A stretch of 25,000 nucleotides of DNA from Takakia lepidozioides (GCA_030704615.1 JAKLZA010000066.1:1-25000); one strand, 5' to 3'. Shown: positions 1 through 10,584, numbered from the stretch's first letter. The notes: generated from the sequence alone by a model not told the origin. Program-made: numbers and translations.

Positions 1-129
1 ACTAGAGTTGATGTAAAAGAAATACGCACATTCCCGTTGAAGTATATGATACTCCGGGCCTGCATTCTTGAAGGGCTCCACAACGTGCCCATGATTGGAC
101 CCCAAATCGATGCCTTCCTGTCAAAGTAA
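1..129 (+). CDS. 3' end of an unrecognised protein-coding gene (partial)
   Basis: The window opens in a frame that reads 42 codons and ends in TAA at 127-129. The peptide looks like the C-terminus of a helical protein; a typical piece is PLKYMILRACILEGLHNV, and the end is PQIDAFLSK. I do not recognise the family. The two other frames examined here, both on the minus strand, are also open, one of them behind an AG at 118-119, so the strand is not certain. I prefer the plus strand because its hydrophobic spacing looks like an amphipathic helix and it ends in a stop. The gene would converge on the kinase-regulator gene at 1153-2610. The rest lies outside the window. Confidence 0.42.
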   Translation, partial: TRVDVKEIRTFPLKYMILRACILEGLHNVPMIGPQIDAFLSK

Positions 130-1152
130 AGCATCACTGCACCTCAGATTTTCCATATCACTGACTGATGAGACACAGTCACAAGATTATTTCAATACAG
201 CACAACACTAGTGCTTGCAAAGAATATTATAGTAGAAAAGCCTGACAAATTCTCAGATTAAGTGTAGGCTGGCTGCCCTCAAGGAGTATCCATGCATCCC
301 TCTTGCGTGTAAATAGTTCTGAACACAGAGAAGCAGAGTATGATAAATGACTTGGCAAGTCTTTCAGACTCAGAATGCGAGGGACTAAGAACAAGAACCT
401 GAAAGATAGTCTGTAGCACTTCAGAGGAGCAAGTAAGAAGAAGAACCTGAAAGATAGTCTGTAGCACTTCAGTGGATCACTGCAGCGCAACCAGATCATA
501 ATCATACTAAGTTCAAAACATACAAACAGCACAAGTCATGGGATTCTCCATCTTAAGAATGTACTCATATGAGGCGAAGTTGTTTGCCGTAGCCTTGTGG
601 CCCCGCGCCCAGAGCAGTTCTCCATCTCAAGAGAACGACAGATACATGGAAGAATGCAAAGCATGTTTGCCAATCGCTTTCCTTAGTCTCAGTTAGAATT
701 CAACAAAATTGTAGTAGTGTACAACGTTTCAGGAAGATCTCCACGTTCCCACAGATCTACTCTCGGTTTTCACATCTATCCATAATTACAACATATGGCT
801 ACCTTACTGATTTAAAGACTTAGACTTGTATCCTACTCACGGTACTGGACTTGAGCGATGCGATAAGCAGACCACTTGTGATCCTTTCCATCAAAGCAAG
901 AGCCTCCCTGCTAGTTACTCTTGTTTAGATGTCTTACTAAACACATCGCTACCCAGGCTCTTGGTGATTCCTCTATGCTCTACGTCTACGGTGTCTGAGG
1001 TTCTGATCTATCTAAAGTTAAAGGTGGGACTTACATCTTCCTGCTGAGAATGACAGGTATGCTGAGAGATACGACAGAAACAGAAACCTATCTGGAGTCT
1101 AATAGAGGGCAACTGTGGGACTGCTCGGCACGATGTGCGCACTTGCAGTGTG
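130..1152. other. Convergent intergenic spacer, likely 3' UTRs
   Basis: This stretch separates two convergent genes and probably holds the 3' UTR and polyadenylation sites of both. I see no convincing exon. Apart from the duplicated 32-mer at 393-472, nothing stands out. The open frame at 227-532 (-) is mostly translation of that duplication. Confidence 0.5.
393..472. repeat. Two-copy direct repeat of 32 bp
   Basis: Two identical 32-bp copies lie at 393-424 and 441-472, period 48 bp. Each starts AAGAACCTGAAAG and ends GTAGCACTTCAG. They are separated by a short A/G-rich spacer. The identity suggests a recent local duplication. Confidence 0.9.
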
Positions 1153-2610
1153 TTAAAAACTGAAAACTACGTTCTTCACCTCTGTCGAATTAGACTCTTG
1201 CTTGCCCCCCTGGGACTGTTTACAGTGGGCAATAGCTCCCTGAATTGCACTCTGCAATTCAGACATGGAACTGCTGCTCACCGCGCGGATATTAGTGTGC
1301 GTTGGTGGGCACCGCCGTGTTGCAACAGTATCCATTGCAATCCTTGAGCTTTGAGAGAAGGACGAAAAACTCCTGTTTCCAGGGACAGTATGCCGCAATG
1401 GCCTTTTGACAAATGCGAACGCTGCAGAGGGTAGATTAGTGGCCACAGCTGCTGCACTAAAGTCCGCCCTTCGGACTTGTTCCTGAAGTTGAGGCTGCTC
1501 AAATTTCTTGCCGTGAGGAGGCTTGAGAATTTTCATGTACTTCTGTAAATAATCCCGTGCCTTTGAGATGCCGCCCTGGTCCCTCTCTCTATCATAACTG
1601 GCCGCAATGCCTCGATCTAATTCACCGGACATATCCACGTCTCCACTCCATGATAGTTCTCCACTGCAGTCACTGAAGTACCTGTCGGGCACAGGGAAAC
1701 ATTTCATGCTGGGGGTAACAGCTGAGTCGTCATCATAAGGTTGACCGAGGGGCTGCCGCTGCTCAGCTTTCTCAATATCTGCCGTTGTCTTTGTGACCTT
1801 CTTCGCTCCAAATAGAACCCTCCACTTGAAAGGGGGTTTGAGCCAAGATGATAAAAGACTGGACCTCTCTGGCTGTGAGCCGTGTGTGCTAAAAACCTCC
1901 CGGTTGTGAACGAATCCCTTTGATTCAGAGGATGTCGTCTGAAATTCTTTGCTTGAGTCAAAACACGCGTCCTGTGAACTTCCACTGGAATCCCGAGAGC
2001 TGCTACTGTCTCCAGAAGAATCCCTGTCCGTAGAAAAATCCCTGTCTCTAGGGTCCCACCAACTGCTGCTTCGAGTGTGTAAAGTGGTGCTCCCAGGCAA
2101 GAGGATGCAGTTACTGGTTGAGAGAGGAGCGACGTCGGCTGTGTTCGTGCAGAATTTGGAGTACTTCGATTGGAAGAGGCACGGAACTTTGACAGAAGGT
2201 GCTTGCTCACGACGTTTCTCCTGCTGTTTCTCAGAGGACAGTTTCCGAACCATTTGCAGCCGGGGAGGGAGATGGAGGGGAAGCAGCTTCCCTTTGAAAA
2301 ACAGTTCATCAGCCGGGGAAATGGCTGAAGGTTGTACTGGCTCTACTTCGGCAAACGACATGTTGAACTCAAACTCTTTCGCATCTGATGACTTATTAGT
2401 CTGCTCCTTACTCATGGACTCCCAACGAAAAGGTAACGCGTTGTCTACATCGAAATACAGCTCCGGCTCCAAGTGATCGCCGTGAGCTGCCCCTCCCAAA
2501 GCGCATGTGAAGGAGAAAGGCTTTTCCCACGGGTCGCAATCACCTCCACCTTCGGGCCTGCGTGCTACGATCCCGGCGAAGTCAAAATTGTTCCAGTCCT
2601 CCCCTCCCAT
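1153..2610 (-). CDS. BKI1/MAKR-like membrane-associated kinase regulator
   Basis: Single-exon frame of 485 residues. It has the hallmarks of the plant BKI1/MAKR family: FEFNMSF at residues 80-86, then SPADELFFKGKLLPLHLPPR at 98-117. A basic stretch with KWRVLFGAKK follows at 262-271, then YLQKYMKILKP at 354-364, and the C-terminal ELQSAIQGAIAHCK at 451-464. In this family the basic region holds the protein at the plasma membrane and the C-terminal segment binds a receptor-kinase domain; BKI1 itself restrains the brassinosteroid receptor. Which kinase this copy meets cannot be read from the sequence. It is longer than Arabidopsis BKI1, partly through an acidic Ser/Asp/Arg tract at 185-220. Translation probably starts at the ATG at 2610, where MGGEDWNNFDFAGI resembles family N-termini. 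A TATA-like TATTTAAG lies at 2662-2669 on this strand. Confidence 0.9.
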   Translation of the reverse strand: MGGEDWNNFDFAGIVARRPEGGGDCDPWEKPFSFTCALGGAAHGDHLEPELYFDVDNALPFRWESMSKEQTNKSSDAKEFEFNMSFAEVEPVQPSAISPADELFFKGKLLPLHLPPRLQMVRKLSSEKQQEKRREQAPSVKVPCLFQSKYSKFCTNTADVAPLSTSNCILLPGSTTLHTRSSSWWDPRDRDFSTDRDSSGDSSSSRDSSGSSQDACFDSSKEFQTTSSESKGFVHNREVFSTHGSQPERSSLLSSWLKPPFKWRVLFGAKKVTKTTADIEKAEQRQPLGQPYDDDSAVTPSMKCFPVPDRYFSDCSGELSWSGDVDMSGELDRGIAASYDRERDQGGISKARDYLQKYMKILKPPHGKKFEQPQLQEQVRRADFSAAAVATNLPSAAFAFVKRPLRHTVPGNRSFSSFSQSSRIAMDTVATRRCPPTHTNIRAVSSSSMSELQSAIQGAIAHCKQSQGGKQESNSTEVKNVVFSF

Positions 2611-4199
2611 TCTGAGACGTCCAGACAGAGATCGACTGTATTGTTTTACACAGCTAAAGAGCTTAAATAACTACGAAAGTCGATCATAGCTCGAGAGGTA
2701 TCTTCCAATTTCTGCAGCATAAATCTGACCGTTTTATAACAACTTCCTTCTCCATGCCGAGTTTTTCTGGTCTTGACAAATCTTAATAATTTTGAATCCT
2801 GCTTTGGTATCTAGTCTTGATGCATTCTCAGCTCTGCGAGTTCAACTAATTTTCGGTTCATTGGCGGCCAATAATGTGACCACCAAAAGACAGGGTAGTC
2901 TGGACAGAATGGAAATGACAAAGCTAAGACGGAAGGAGGAAGTCCTGCACAGAGAATCTTACAATGATAGAGCCCGGCAAGGAGCAGGAAGACACGGCAG
3001 TTGTATCAGGCGTAAGGTTCCACCCGTAAGATGAACGATGGAGCTGGCTCTCGTCTAAAACAGATTGGAAAACTCTCTAAATACTACAAACTATCGTATC
3101 GCACGGAAATGTACACGGACTTTGCTGACCTCTAGAAGCGCTCCCACAGTCATCGTCTGAATTTGGAAGAGTCTAGAGGACACTATAGAGAGCCAGCCAA
3201 AGTACCAAAGCCAAGCCTTGGTGACAATGCCACAATAGACGGAGAGCAAAAAGCACCTACAGAGAACTCACAGCCATAGCAGAGGAAGAAAGAGCACAAT
3301 GTAGTACGTGGAAGAGATGCTGAAAGGCTAAGTAAAGGAGCACACTAGAGAACACGATCACAACATAGCTCGAGCTTCACCAAAACTACAACCAAGCAAG
3401 AGCTGTATGATGTATCCACCCCCCGAACAGAAGCTACAAAAATGGAGAAAACCGTACCTCGGACTACGAGAAGAAGATAAGTCTAAAATAAGAGCAGCTC
3501 AGAGCGACGCAGAGAACGCATGAGCTGCAAACAGTCCTATAAATATGACTGCCACAAAACAAAAGTAGAAAACGAGCTCAAAACACTCAGAGACAGTAAA
3601 CAGTATGAGACAACCACTCAGAGAGGTGGACGGCAACACATTGGCGAGGCATCGCAAGCCGACGAATCTGATACTAATAAAAAAAAGCTCCTCTCTCTCC
3701 CCCACTTTGTCTAGAGTGCACCGCAAGCTCTCCCTCTCCGCAGGCAACAGAAGCTCTGCTCTCTGTCGCCCCGCTGTGTCCGAAGTGCCAGGCGGGCCCT
3801 CTCTCTGCATTTATCCCCGGCCGTGTGAATGCGCTCTAGAGTCTCCCCCCCCCCTCTGACCACTTTGTCTGCTCCCCTCCACGCCGCCACCCCTCCTTTA
3901 TTGTTAGCGTGCCTTCAGATGAATGTCGATCCGCCCGGCGTACCCCGGATGAACGTACGTATATTTAGTAACACTCATACGCTCGGATTTATGCGGCCTC
4001 ATCATTCACACTCCCCTAACCCCCTTCCCAAAAATTCCTTTGTGCGACTCCTCTACAAACAAACATATCGCATTCCCCCAAAAGAACCTTCCATCTCCCT
4101 CGCATATAAACAACAACAAACCCCCCGCAACATTTGCATTCACACTCGAGAACCTCCGTGCCAGTAAAGATACACACCGACAAAGTCAGGCCCGGGATT
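2611..4199. other. Upstream region of the kinase-regulator gene
   Basis: There is no convincing coding sequence. The part next to 2610 should hold the promoter of the minus-strand gene; the TATA-like TATTTAAG at 2662-2669 is the only core element I can point to. From about 3686 to 3870 the plus strand is strongly C/T-rich with a C-run, which is GA-rich on the gene's strand. Plant promoters and 5' UTRs often show this. Short open frames here have no protein-like features. Confidence 0.4.
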
Positions 4200-4220
4200 G
4201 ATTCACTAACTTAGTGAATC
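4200..4220. repeat. Near-perfect 21-bp palindrome
   Basis: GATTCACTAA at 4200-4209 and its exact reverse complement TTAGTGAATC at 4211-4220 flank a single C. The dyad could bind a dimeric protein or be a remnant of a terminal inverted repeat. The sequence does not decide which. Confidence 0.85.
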
Positions 4221-4251
4221 TCGAGCACGAAAGAAACACGCCGATAATAAA

Positions 4252-4271
4252 AGAGAGAGAGAGAGAGAGAA
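4252..4271. repeat. (GA)n microsatellite
   Basis: Uninterrupted AG/GA dinucleotide run next to the palindrome at 4200-4220. GA tracts are possible binding sites for plant BPC/GAGA factors, but no gene start is close. Confidence 0.9.
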
Positions 4272-5003
4272 GGGAGGTATACGGTACCACGATCTACGGT
4301 TATCGGGATAGACTAGGGGTTGCCGCGCGGGTGGCGGCAGGTGCCCGCGGAGTGAAGGGCGCGGTCGGGCGCCATAATAGAGCGCGGGCGACTGCCACCC
4401 TACCCGTGCATTATTGCGGTGGCCAACGCAGGGGGTTCAGGGTTCAAATCATGGCGCATGAGTACACCGCATGTGAGCGCCCATGTGATGCCATACCCTA
4501 CTCATGGCGCTGTATTAAATATTTTGACTTGGGGTGTTGGATGAAGTCGGGGATGAAAGTAGGGGATGGTGAGCTAACTTAGGGGTGGGTCAGAGTGATG
4601 TGATCCAAAAAGGCACTGCATGTTCCCGCCAAAAAGGACACCTGTCGCCTCGTGAACTGCAGCGACCCTTTCCGGATCAGGACCTGGATCGGGACCCGCC
4701 TTGGTGCTCTTTCGGGATCTGGGTGGGGCCGCCCGGGATTCGCGAAAGCCACCTCGATTGCCGCGAGAATAATTATCCAGGTGCCGCCAGCAGGGCAAGG
4801 GACGACGGAGTGTGGATGTAGAGTATCCATGATGGATGCAATTACGGTCGTTCATCCATCTGCCTTTCCAGAGAGTCTGCCAACTGCGGGTCTTACACAA
4901 GGCCCATGTCGTCCTCTTCTACCCCCTCTGGTTGTTTGCGTCCCGTCCACATCCCTTCCCATGATACTAGTGATGCCGCGTTCATTTTGGTGTACGGGAA
5001 TTA
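4272..5003. other. GC-rich intergenic DNA without recognisable gene
   Basis: GC-rich DNA in which several overlapping frames stay open because stop codons are rare. The longest on the plus strand (4652-5203) starts with GTG, runs through the tandem repeat at 5004-5098 and resembles no family I know. I therefore do not call a gene. Confidence 0.45.
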
Positions 5004-5098
5004 ATTTTGACGAAATTATTTGTTGCCGACGGTGGGAAAAAGTACTTATTCTTCATTTTGACGATAATTTGTTGCCGATGGTGGGAAAAAGTACTCTT
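5004..5098. repeat. Imperfect two-copy tandem repeat
   Basis: Two copies of a unit of about 42 to 44 bp lie at 5004-5047 and 5055-5098. They share ATTTTGACGA, TTTGTTGCCGA and GGTGGGAAAAAGTACT. The copies differ by a 2-bp length change and point differences, so the duplication is older than the one at 393-472. Confidence 0.85.
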
Positions 5099-5764
5099 CG
5101 AGGGGCTGCTACCCACAGTTGTTCGCAACGAATCCCTTCGCTTTCGGCAATGGGAAATAAATTAGACGATGTATGTAACTTAGTTGTGGACAATGTGATG
5201 TGACGGGAAATGGAGGGGATGGGGAGTGGGCTGACGGTGACAGAGTGTAAGAGGGATGGGGGGGTGCGTTCATTATCAAGAGAGGGGTACGTAGTGATGG
5301 GAACGTGGTGGTGACCCATGACCCATTAAAACACTGCGGTGACCTAACTAGTGTCAGGTCAAGACGTGGTACCATGGGTCAGGCCTACGGATGAATAAGA
5401 GCGAGTCACATCTGACCGTACGTATTTCATTCATAGTGGGATTGTGGTTGGCTGGCCAGGCGGGCACGCGTGGGTGATGGTGGTTGGACCACGTGGGGAG
5501 GGCAGGGGGCGCCACGGGGGTCGTCTCTCTGGCTGCAAGGCTGCAGCGCAATTAGGGAGGGGAGAGTAGTTAGCGATGGCAGAATGTCACCCGCGCCCCA
5601 GCAGCTGTGCTGTGCGTCCTTTGTGCGCAGCTCTGACGGAGCTGCGCTTTGCAGGCTCACGAGCCTACCATTAACACCGAGAGAGGTTGCGTCTAAGTAT
5701 TATGTCCTCCACTCTTGTGCTGCAGTGGGGCAGAGTAATCACTAGTCTTTATGCTGCAGTTGGA
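5099..5764. other. Intergenic DNA, nothing recognised
   Basis: G-rich plus strand, with short frames on both strands that overlap one another. No motif, RNA gene or repeat family is recognised. Confidence 0.4.
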
Positions 5765-6115
5765 CAACCAAAATTTTACTGAATGTTTTATAAATAACTT
5801 TTAGTGGGGCACTCCAGAGTCAGGACTTCCAAGAGGAAAACACCGATTCCTGATCATCAACTTATTATACTAGAATCACCTTCGGGTCTAGGGGGGCACC
5901 CCAGGGTCAGGACCTCCAAGATCGGGGTTTTCCTCTTGGAGGTCATGACGAACCCAGGATTTTTATAGTCTTGTGGCTGATTCGCAGCTTCCTTAAACTC
6001 AACCTTCAATTCACAGAATGTTTCATAAATTGTGGGGCACCCCAGGCCCAAAGTGATTCTAGTATTAATGGTGAAGGTGATGATCAAGGAATCCGGGTTT
6101 TTCTCTTGGAGGTGG
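5765..6115. mobile_element. MITE-like cluster of inverted and direct repeats
   Basis: Arms of about 57 to 63 bp face each other at about 5826-5882 and 6051-6112. Read in the same direction they share CTCCAAGAG-like, GATTCC, TGATCATCA and ACTAGAATCAC blocks. Inside, 5911-5920 and 5935-5944 form a perfect 10-bp hairpin (GACCTCCAAG with CTTGGAGGTC). A module beginning GGGGCAC is repeated directly at 5806, 5893 and 6044. An element of GAATGTTT, ATAAAT and TGGGGCAC also occurs twice (near 5780 and near 6017). No open frame in it looks like a transposase. This is what nested or rearranged non-autonomous DNA elements leave behind. I could not define target-site duplications, so the outer limits are approximate. 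Confidence 0.5.
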
Positions 6116-7210
6116 GGTGTAGGCTGTAGTAGTCAACCTTCAATTCACTTCACTTGGATAATGGATTGTAGCTGGTAGCCTCCATCATCGGTTCGGTAGA
6201 TGCATGTCACCAATGTATATTGTATATACTAGATGCACTACAAGAATCATCCTCCAACTAGATGCAGTATAAGTTAGCCCAGTTGAAGTTTAGGTTTTCT
6301 GAGTTTACCTACCAGATTTGTCTGGACACTTTCCCCGCCTAGTTTCAAAATTCACATATGTGGGCAAACATATCTCATCATCTCCTTGGGCACTGAGCCC
6401 CAAAAACAAGCATACTGGCAAAGAACATGCGCTAAAATTAAATTAGATTTGTTGGGTCATTGATAGGAGTGGTTACTTGCTTTTATGACTGATATGATTT
6501 GCTGGGCAGTGTTTGAAGATTTGCATTGGAGAGAGGGATTTGAGACAGGGTGTGAGTTTCAAAAATGGCAGGAAAAGTTGGTCGTGTTCTTTTGGATGGC
6601 GTGTAGCTCAGAGAGTTTGGAGTGGAGAACATTGATAGTGGAGCAGATATGTGACATTTGTGTCAGAAACCTTCCAAGTTAGGCCCTTTCAGTGCTTGGA
6701 TGGGTGGCAGAATGCACGAATAGATGAAACAATGCCTACCAGTGGATTCCTTCCTGTTCTACAGCTTGTACAGGTTTTGATACAATAAATGAGATTGAAG
6801 AGAAGGGAGGTATTGGTGCCAGAAGGATGCTTGGAGAAGCACGCTTGTTTCTTGCCACTCCTTGATTGAAGCTTTCCGTATACAAGGTTATCACAGATGT
6901 GAATACAAACTCTCCAAATCAGGGAATCACTTCGAGATTGTGTCTGAGTTGTTGTGTGGATAGTTGGGTACCCAACTTCAAGGATATGCGGATGACAGGA
7001 AACTTGGTTTTGTCCATGTGAGAAGGTGAGTGCTTGTCCACATGCTTGACTAATCCAAGCATCCATTGCATTCTCAAACTCCCTCTCTACATATGATTGC
7101 TATCAATTTCATTTTGACCTTGGTATGACATGCTTAGGGAAATACGCTTGATGATCTTTGAAGTGAAAGTCGGGTGAGATCAGCCCTCACTTATCCATTT
7201 AGATGCAGCT
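6116..7210. other. Intergenic DNA with a short palindrome
   Basis: No gene is recognised. The motif TCAACCTTCAATTCAC at 6131 repeats one near 5999, so repeat-derived DNA continues past the MITE-like cluster. A perfect 16-bp palindrome (AGTTGGGTACCCAACT) lies at 6962-6977. The 125-codon frame on the minus strand at 6689-7066 has no recognisable motif. Confidence 0.4.
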
Positions 7211-7485
7211 AGGAGTCCCTCTGAACAGATCAGGCATTTCAAATCAAATTTATTGTGGACCCTCTCCCCCGGGAGGAGACTCATCAGGACTATGGGCAAC
7301 ATACCACCAAATGTCCAGAAGAGAGTGCAAGAGAGTGTGACATCATTGGGGAAATAGGGTTGTTGATGAAAGACTAGTAAGATCATCCAGGAAGGAGTCC
7401 CTTTGAACAGATCCGGCATTTCAAATCAAAAGTTAACTCTTCATTGTGGACCTCTCTCTTGCTCGACTAAGACTCGGGACTACCA
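7211..7485. repeat. Diverged direct duplication
   Basis: A 38-bp block at 7211-7248 recurs at 7393-7430 with two mismatches (AGGAGTCCCT...AACAGATC...GGCATTTCAAATCAAA). Weaker similarity continues beyond it (ATTGTGGACC...GACT...GGACTA), so the duplicated unit is about 80 to 90 bp. The intervening 144 bp are not duplicated. Confidence 0.8.
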
Positions 7486-8097
7486 GAAAGATAAGACTTC
7501 CGACACGTGCTCTACTGGTAGCATGCAACTACTACTTTTTAATTATGGAGTAGGAAAGCTCTGTCTCCAATTTTGTGCAGTGAAACAGTCAAGCTAGCAC
7601 CTCCGCCCTCCTCTGACCTCTGTCAGTCTGATCTTGAACTGCACGTGGCATTAGAATAAGCCAAACAGAGTGAAGCATTTTACCACAAAGACTCAATACA
7701 ATCACCACGAAGTTGGACTACTACCAATGGTCTTTCAAGTTGAAAATATGTTCCAAACCAATCCAATTTCAGGACTTACAGGCTTTGGAGTTCTGGGCTC
7801 ACCAGAAATTTCTGCAGACTCGCATGGTTCAACGATAAGATTCTCTTAAGGAAGTTGATGGTCAATCCAGCTCTACCCCCCATTGCAAAAGCAGCTGTAT
7901 CTACGTTGAGAACCCCTGCACCTCTGAACCTGAGACCTGCCCTTGCACTGTTGAGGGCCAGAACATGCAAGCACACACAACCAGGATGCATTTTGAGGAC
8001 GCTGAAACGATTGATCTGGTTTGGAATGTAGGCGCTGTTGTGTTGAAGACTTGAGCTCCGTACAATTTTTGTACAAGAAAACTTCAGGCTTGCGGCG
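7486..8097. other. 3' flank of RPB11
   Basis: The part nearest 8098 should be the 3' UTR of the minus-strand RPB11 gene; I see no canonical AATAAA there. A long minus-strand frame (7776-8306) runs across the terminal RPB11 exon in another phase and is not taken as a gene. Confidence 0.45.
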
Positions 8098-10077
8098 CTA
8101 GTAGTAGTCAGCCTGCTTCTGGGCCATCTCTTGCTGCACACAACCATCCAAAAACTTGGTTCAGATCTTGATATCAAGCAGTCTTTCTCTTTTCTAGACC
8201 TATAATGCAAACAACGTCTTATGAGTAAAATATTTCTAGACCTATAATGCATCCAAAAAGTCGACTCTGCAACCAAATAAATTGCCTGGAATAAGACATT
8301 TCTCAAATAAGACAGCAGCCCTGACTAGGGGACAGCTATTGCAGCTATATACTGAAAATATTGGCCAAACCAAAAGGCTTAAAACCAGACTCAATGGTAC
8401 TAGGGTTACCAATACAACCTCTGCCGCTCTCTCCCTGTCCAATCCTCATGCACTCTTAAAACCCCCTGAGAGCAGGCTGGTTGTGCCCAAGTTCTCCGCA
8501 TATGATGATTCCACAAGCAAAATCAGGAAAGAGAAACCTACCGTCTCAGAATCCCAGCGGTCAGCATATGTGCTGCTTTCCGAGGAATAAAGTTACTTTC
8601 AGGTTCTTTGTTATTAGTTGGTTGTTTACCTCAAATGCTGCCTTCAAGTGGTCCAGCTCCTTCGTCAAATCGGTAATGGCCAGATTGTAGGCTTGCATTG
8701 GTGAGGATTGACTTGTTGTTTGAATCTGTCATCATAGAAGTTCAATAAGAAGCTACTTCACACAATGTTGTTTATCCATTGGCAACGATCATCATGGACT
8801 AAGTCAATGCAGCACAATGCCAGATTATGATGTTATGCTGTGTGTCAGAGAAAGGGTTGCAATCATTGCAAAGTTCTTGGATAGAGTAGGAGAGAGAATG
8901 AGAGACACGAATGTACTACGAATTATGAGTTTGAAAAGAATCTCTTTTAAATTCTTCGACAGTCTTACCCTGGTGGTGATAACTGCCACATTCAACTTGG
9001 ATATAGAGATCCCTGATACTGCTGAATGGGTCTCCCTGCAGGTCAAGATATAGGTCTGCTCGAAGGGTTGTGGATCTCCCTAACTCCCTGTGTCTCTCAC
9101 AATAGAGCACTCTGTTCAATGTCTGCCAATAATAAACTAGAGGGGCAGGTTCACAGAAGGATCTCACCTTAACCACAATTTTGTACTGCAGAGGGTGTGG
9201 TAGTTTGTAGCCTGCAAACAGTACACTTGGGTCCCGGTGAAGCTGCCTGCCATCCATCCTGATACCTTTAGCTTTCTCTCTCTTCATGACCATCATTGCA
9301 CCTCTTTTCAGTCAGCTGGAGAAGCTCAAGACAATCCAAGCACTCTGGGCCCCCTTGGTTCTGAGTTTTGGGATGAATGTACATCTCAAGAACAACATGT
9401 GACACAATGCTTCCTGGTAAACCTACAACTCACCTCGGCGTTCCGATATTGTGATAAACTCCATTCTACTCTCCTCCCGTCCCCATCCCTACCATTCCCT
9501 CCTCCACTCAAAAATGGGCAAAGACACTATGACCACAAGGCAAAATCTGAGCAGTTTTGTTCTGTCTGTGTTGTCTACTATGCTCTGCGCGCCATCATGT
9601 TCCTTTCTCTCTGTCTCTTTCTCTCTTTGAGCTTGCCCTACACGTTAGAGTTTCTATCTCTCCCTCTACCAAGGGATTGCACAGGGAAACATGAAAGGAA
9701 ATGAGCAGCTAAGTCTAAACACCTTGTAGAGGCACATACATGCGAATGACGTTGCCAATTGTATGATCCTCACGCTGGACGGTGAAGGTGGCAGCATTCA
9801 TAATCTTCATATCCCGATCATATGCCACCCTGCCATGCCATTATCGTTAGGATAAAACCCCGCCATACTGTGATTTCGTAAGGTGACAAGCTTGACACCC
9901 TCTATTCTACTCTATTCTATTCCGATGTCACTCCCTGAGAGGAGTTGTAAGGAAGCGAATACTACTGCAGCAAGGAGAGTAAGGAGCAGACATTGTTTTG
10001 GGGGTAGGAAGTTGTACAACATACTTTTTCATGCCCTCAGGCACCACAAAGCGCTCATATCGATCCGGGGCATTCAT
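8098..10077 (-). CDS. NRPB11: DNA-directed RNA polymerase II subunit RPB11
   Basis: RPB11 pairs with RPB3, the eukaryotic counterpart of the bacterial alpha dimer, in the Pol II core; in plants it is also found in Pol IV/V. Five exons, in transcript order: 10077-10025, 9829-9740, 9246-9168, 8725-8630, 8133-8098. All introns are GT-AG, and the phases (2,2,0,0) fit. The product is 117 residues, the family's usual size. Visible blocks are [15 protein letters not shown] at the N-terminus, then [18 protein letters not shown] and [30 protein letters not shown] follows, then [18 protein letters not shown] and a tail [11 protein letters not shown] before TAG. The start is fixed by the family N-terminus; another ATG upstream is out of context. 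No frameshift or internal stop was found. Introns are 195, 493, 442 and 496 bp. The last one holds a 19-bp direct repeat. Confidence 0.95.
8191..8251. repeat. 19-bp direct repeat in RPB11 intron 4
   Basis: TTTCTAGACCTATAATGCA occurs at 8191-8209 and exactly again at 8233-8251, period 42 bp. It lies between the fourth and fifth RPB11 exons and does not touch splice sites. Confidence 0.9.
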
Positions 10078-10584
10078 CTTTCCTCCCTTTTCCGGCTGCT
10101 CCAAATATCTCCCCCTCGCCCTCCTTCTCTCCCTCACGCTATGGAAAACTTAGCAACAAGAATGAACACAAACCCTAGCAAGGTGGGTCGGTAGATACAA
10201 GGATGAAAAACCCACTGGAGACACACTAGGCTAGGGAAGACGACTAAAGACACGTTGACTTCCTCTCTTTGCTATTTGAGGGGTTAGGGCACGCCCAGAC
10301 TTCATCACATCGTAAGGGCCACTGCCTTCAGTTTTCCAAGTCGATCGATCGAGAGAGAGAGAGAGAGAGAATTGATGTCTACGAAGAGACATGCGTGGAG
10401 TTCCCAAGTTGTTCCGCAAGAAGTTGGATTCCTATAAAGGGATCGCAGAAATCCACTTCTTGGGGAACAGATTGGGAAATTCTTCTTCCTTCCGCTGTTG
10501 TTCACAGGAGCATATTTTCTCAGTTTTTTGGGTTTGAAGCGTGCAGGCCGAGCTCGAACTTCTGGGTTTTGTCTAGATTTGCTT
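10078..10584. other. RPB11 upstream region
   Basis: The part next to 10078 should hold the RPB11 promoter and 5' UTR, which are purine-rich on the gene's strand without an obvious TATA box. The plus strand from 10269 stays open but shows no kinesin or armadillo similarity until about 10585. So there is no room here for the missing front of the ARK-like gene. Confidence 0.5.
10351..10370. repeat. (GA)10 microsatellite
   Basis: Uninterrupted GA run directly after TCGATCGATC, 274 bp upstream of the RPB11 start codon. It could act as a GAGA-type element. Confidence 0.9.

Noticed and set aside
1-117. Minus-strand exon after an AG at 118-119, open to the left edge
   Set aside because: Two minus-strand frames are open as well; the plus-strand frame ending in TAA at 129 reads as a better protein terminus. 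The choice is not final.
227-532. 101-codon minus-strand frame
   Set aside because: Its repeated peptide (KCYRLSFRF) only reflects the 32-bp DNA duplication; no other coding sign.
1704-2309. 201-codon minus-strand frame and 175-codon plus-strand frame (1949-2476) inside the kinase-regulator gene
   Set aside because: Both are out-of-phase shadows of the BKI1/MAKR-like coding sequence, which carries the family motifs.
4441-4450. GGTTCAAATC, a tRNA B-box-like string
   Set aside because: The flanking bases do not form a T-stem and there is no A-box or acceptor stem at the right distance.
4652-5203. 183-codon plus-strand frame
   Set aside because: Starts with GTG in GC-rich DNA, runs through a non-coding tandem repeat and has no recognisable domain.
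7776-8306. 176-codon minus-strand frame across the last RPB11 exon
   Set aside because: Runs through the terminal exon in another phase and through an intron; no protein features.
8540-8580. Alternative RPB11 terminal exon ending in HIC and a stop
   Set aside because: The exon at 8098-8133 gives a tail of the usual length with a charged, aromatic end, behind a good acceptor.
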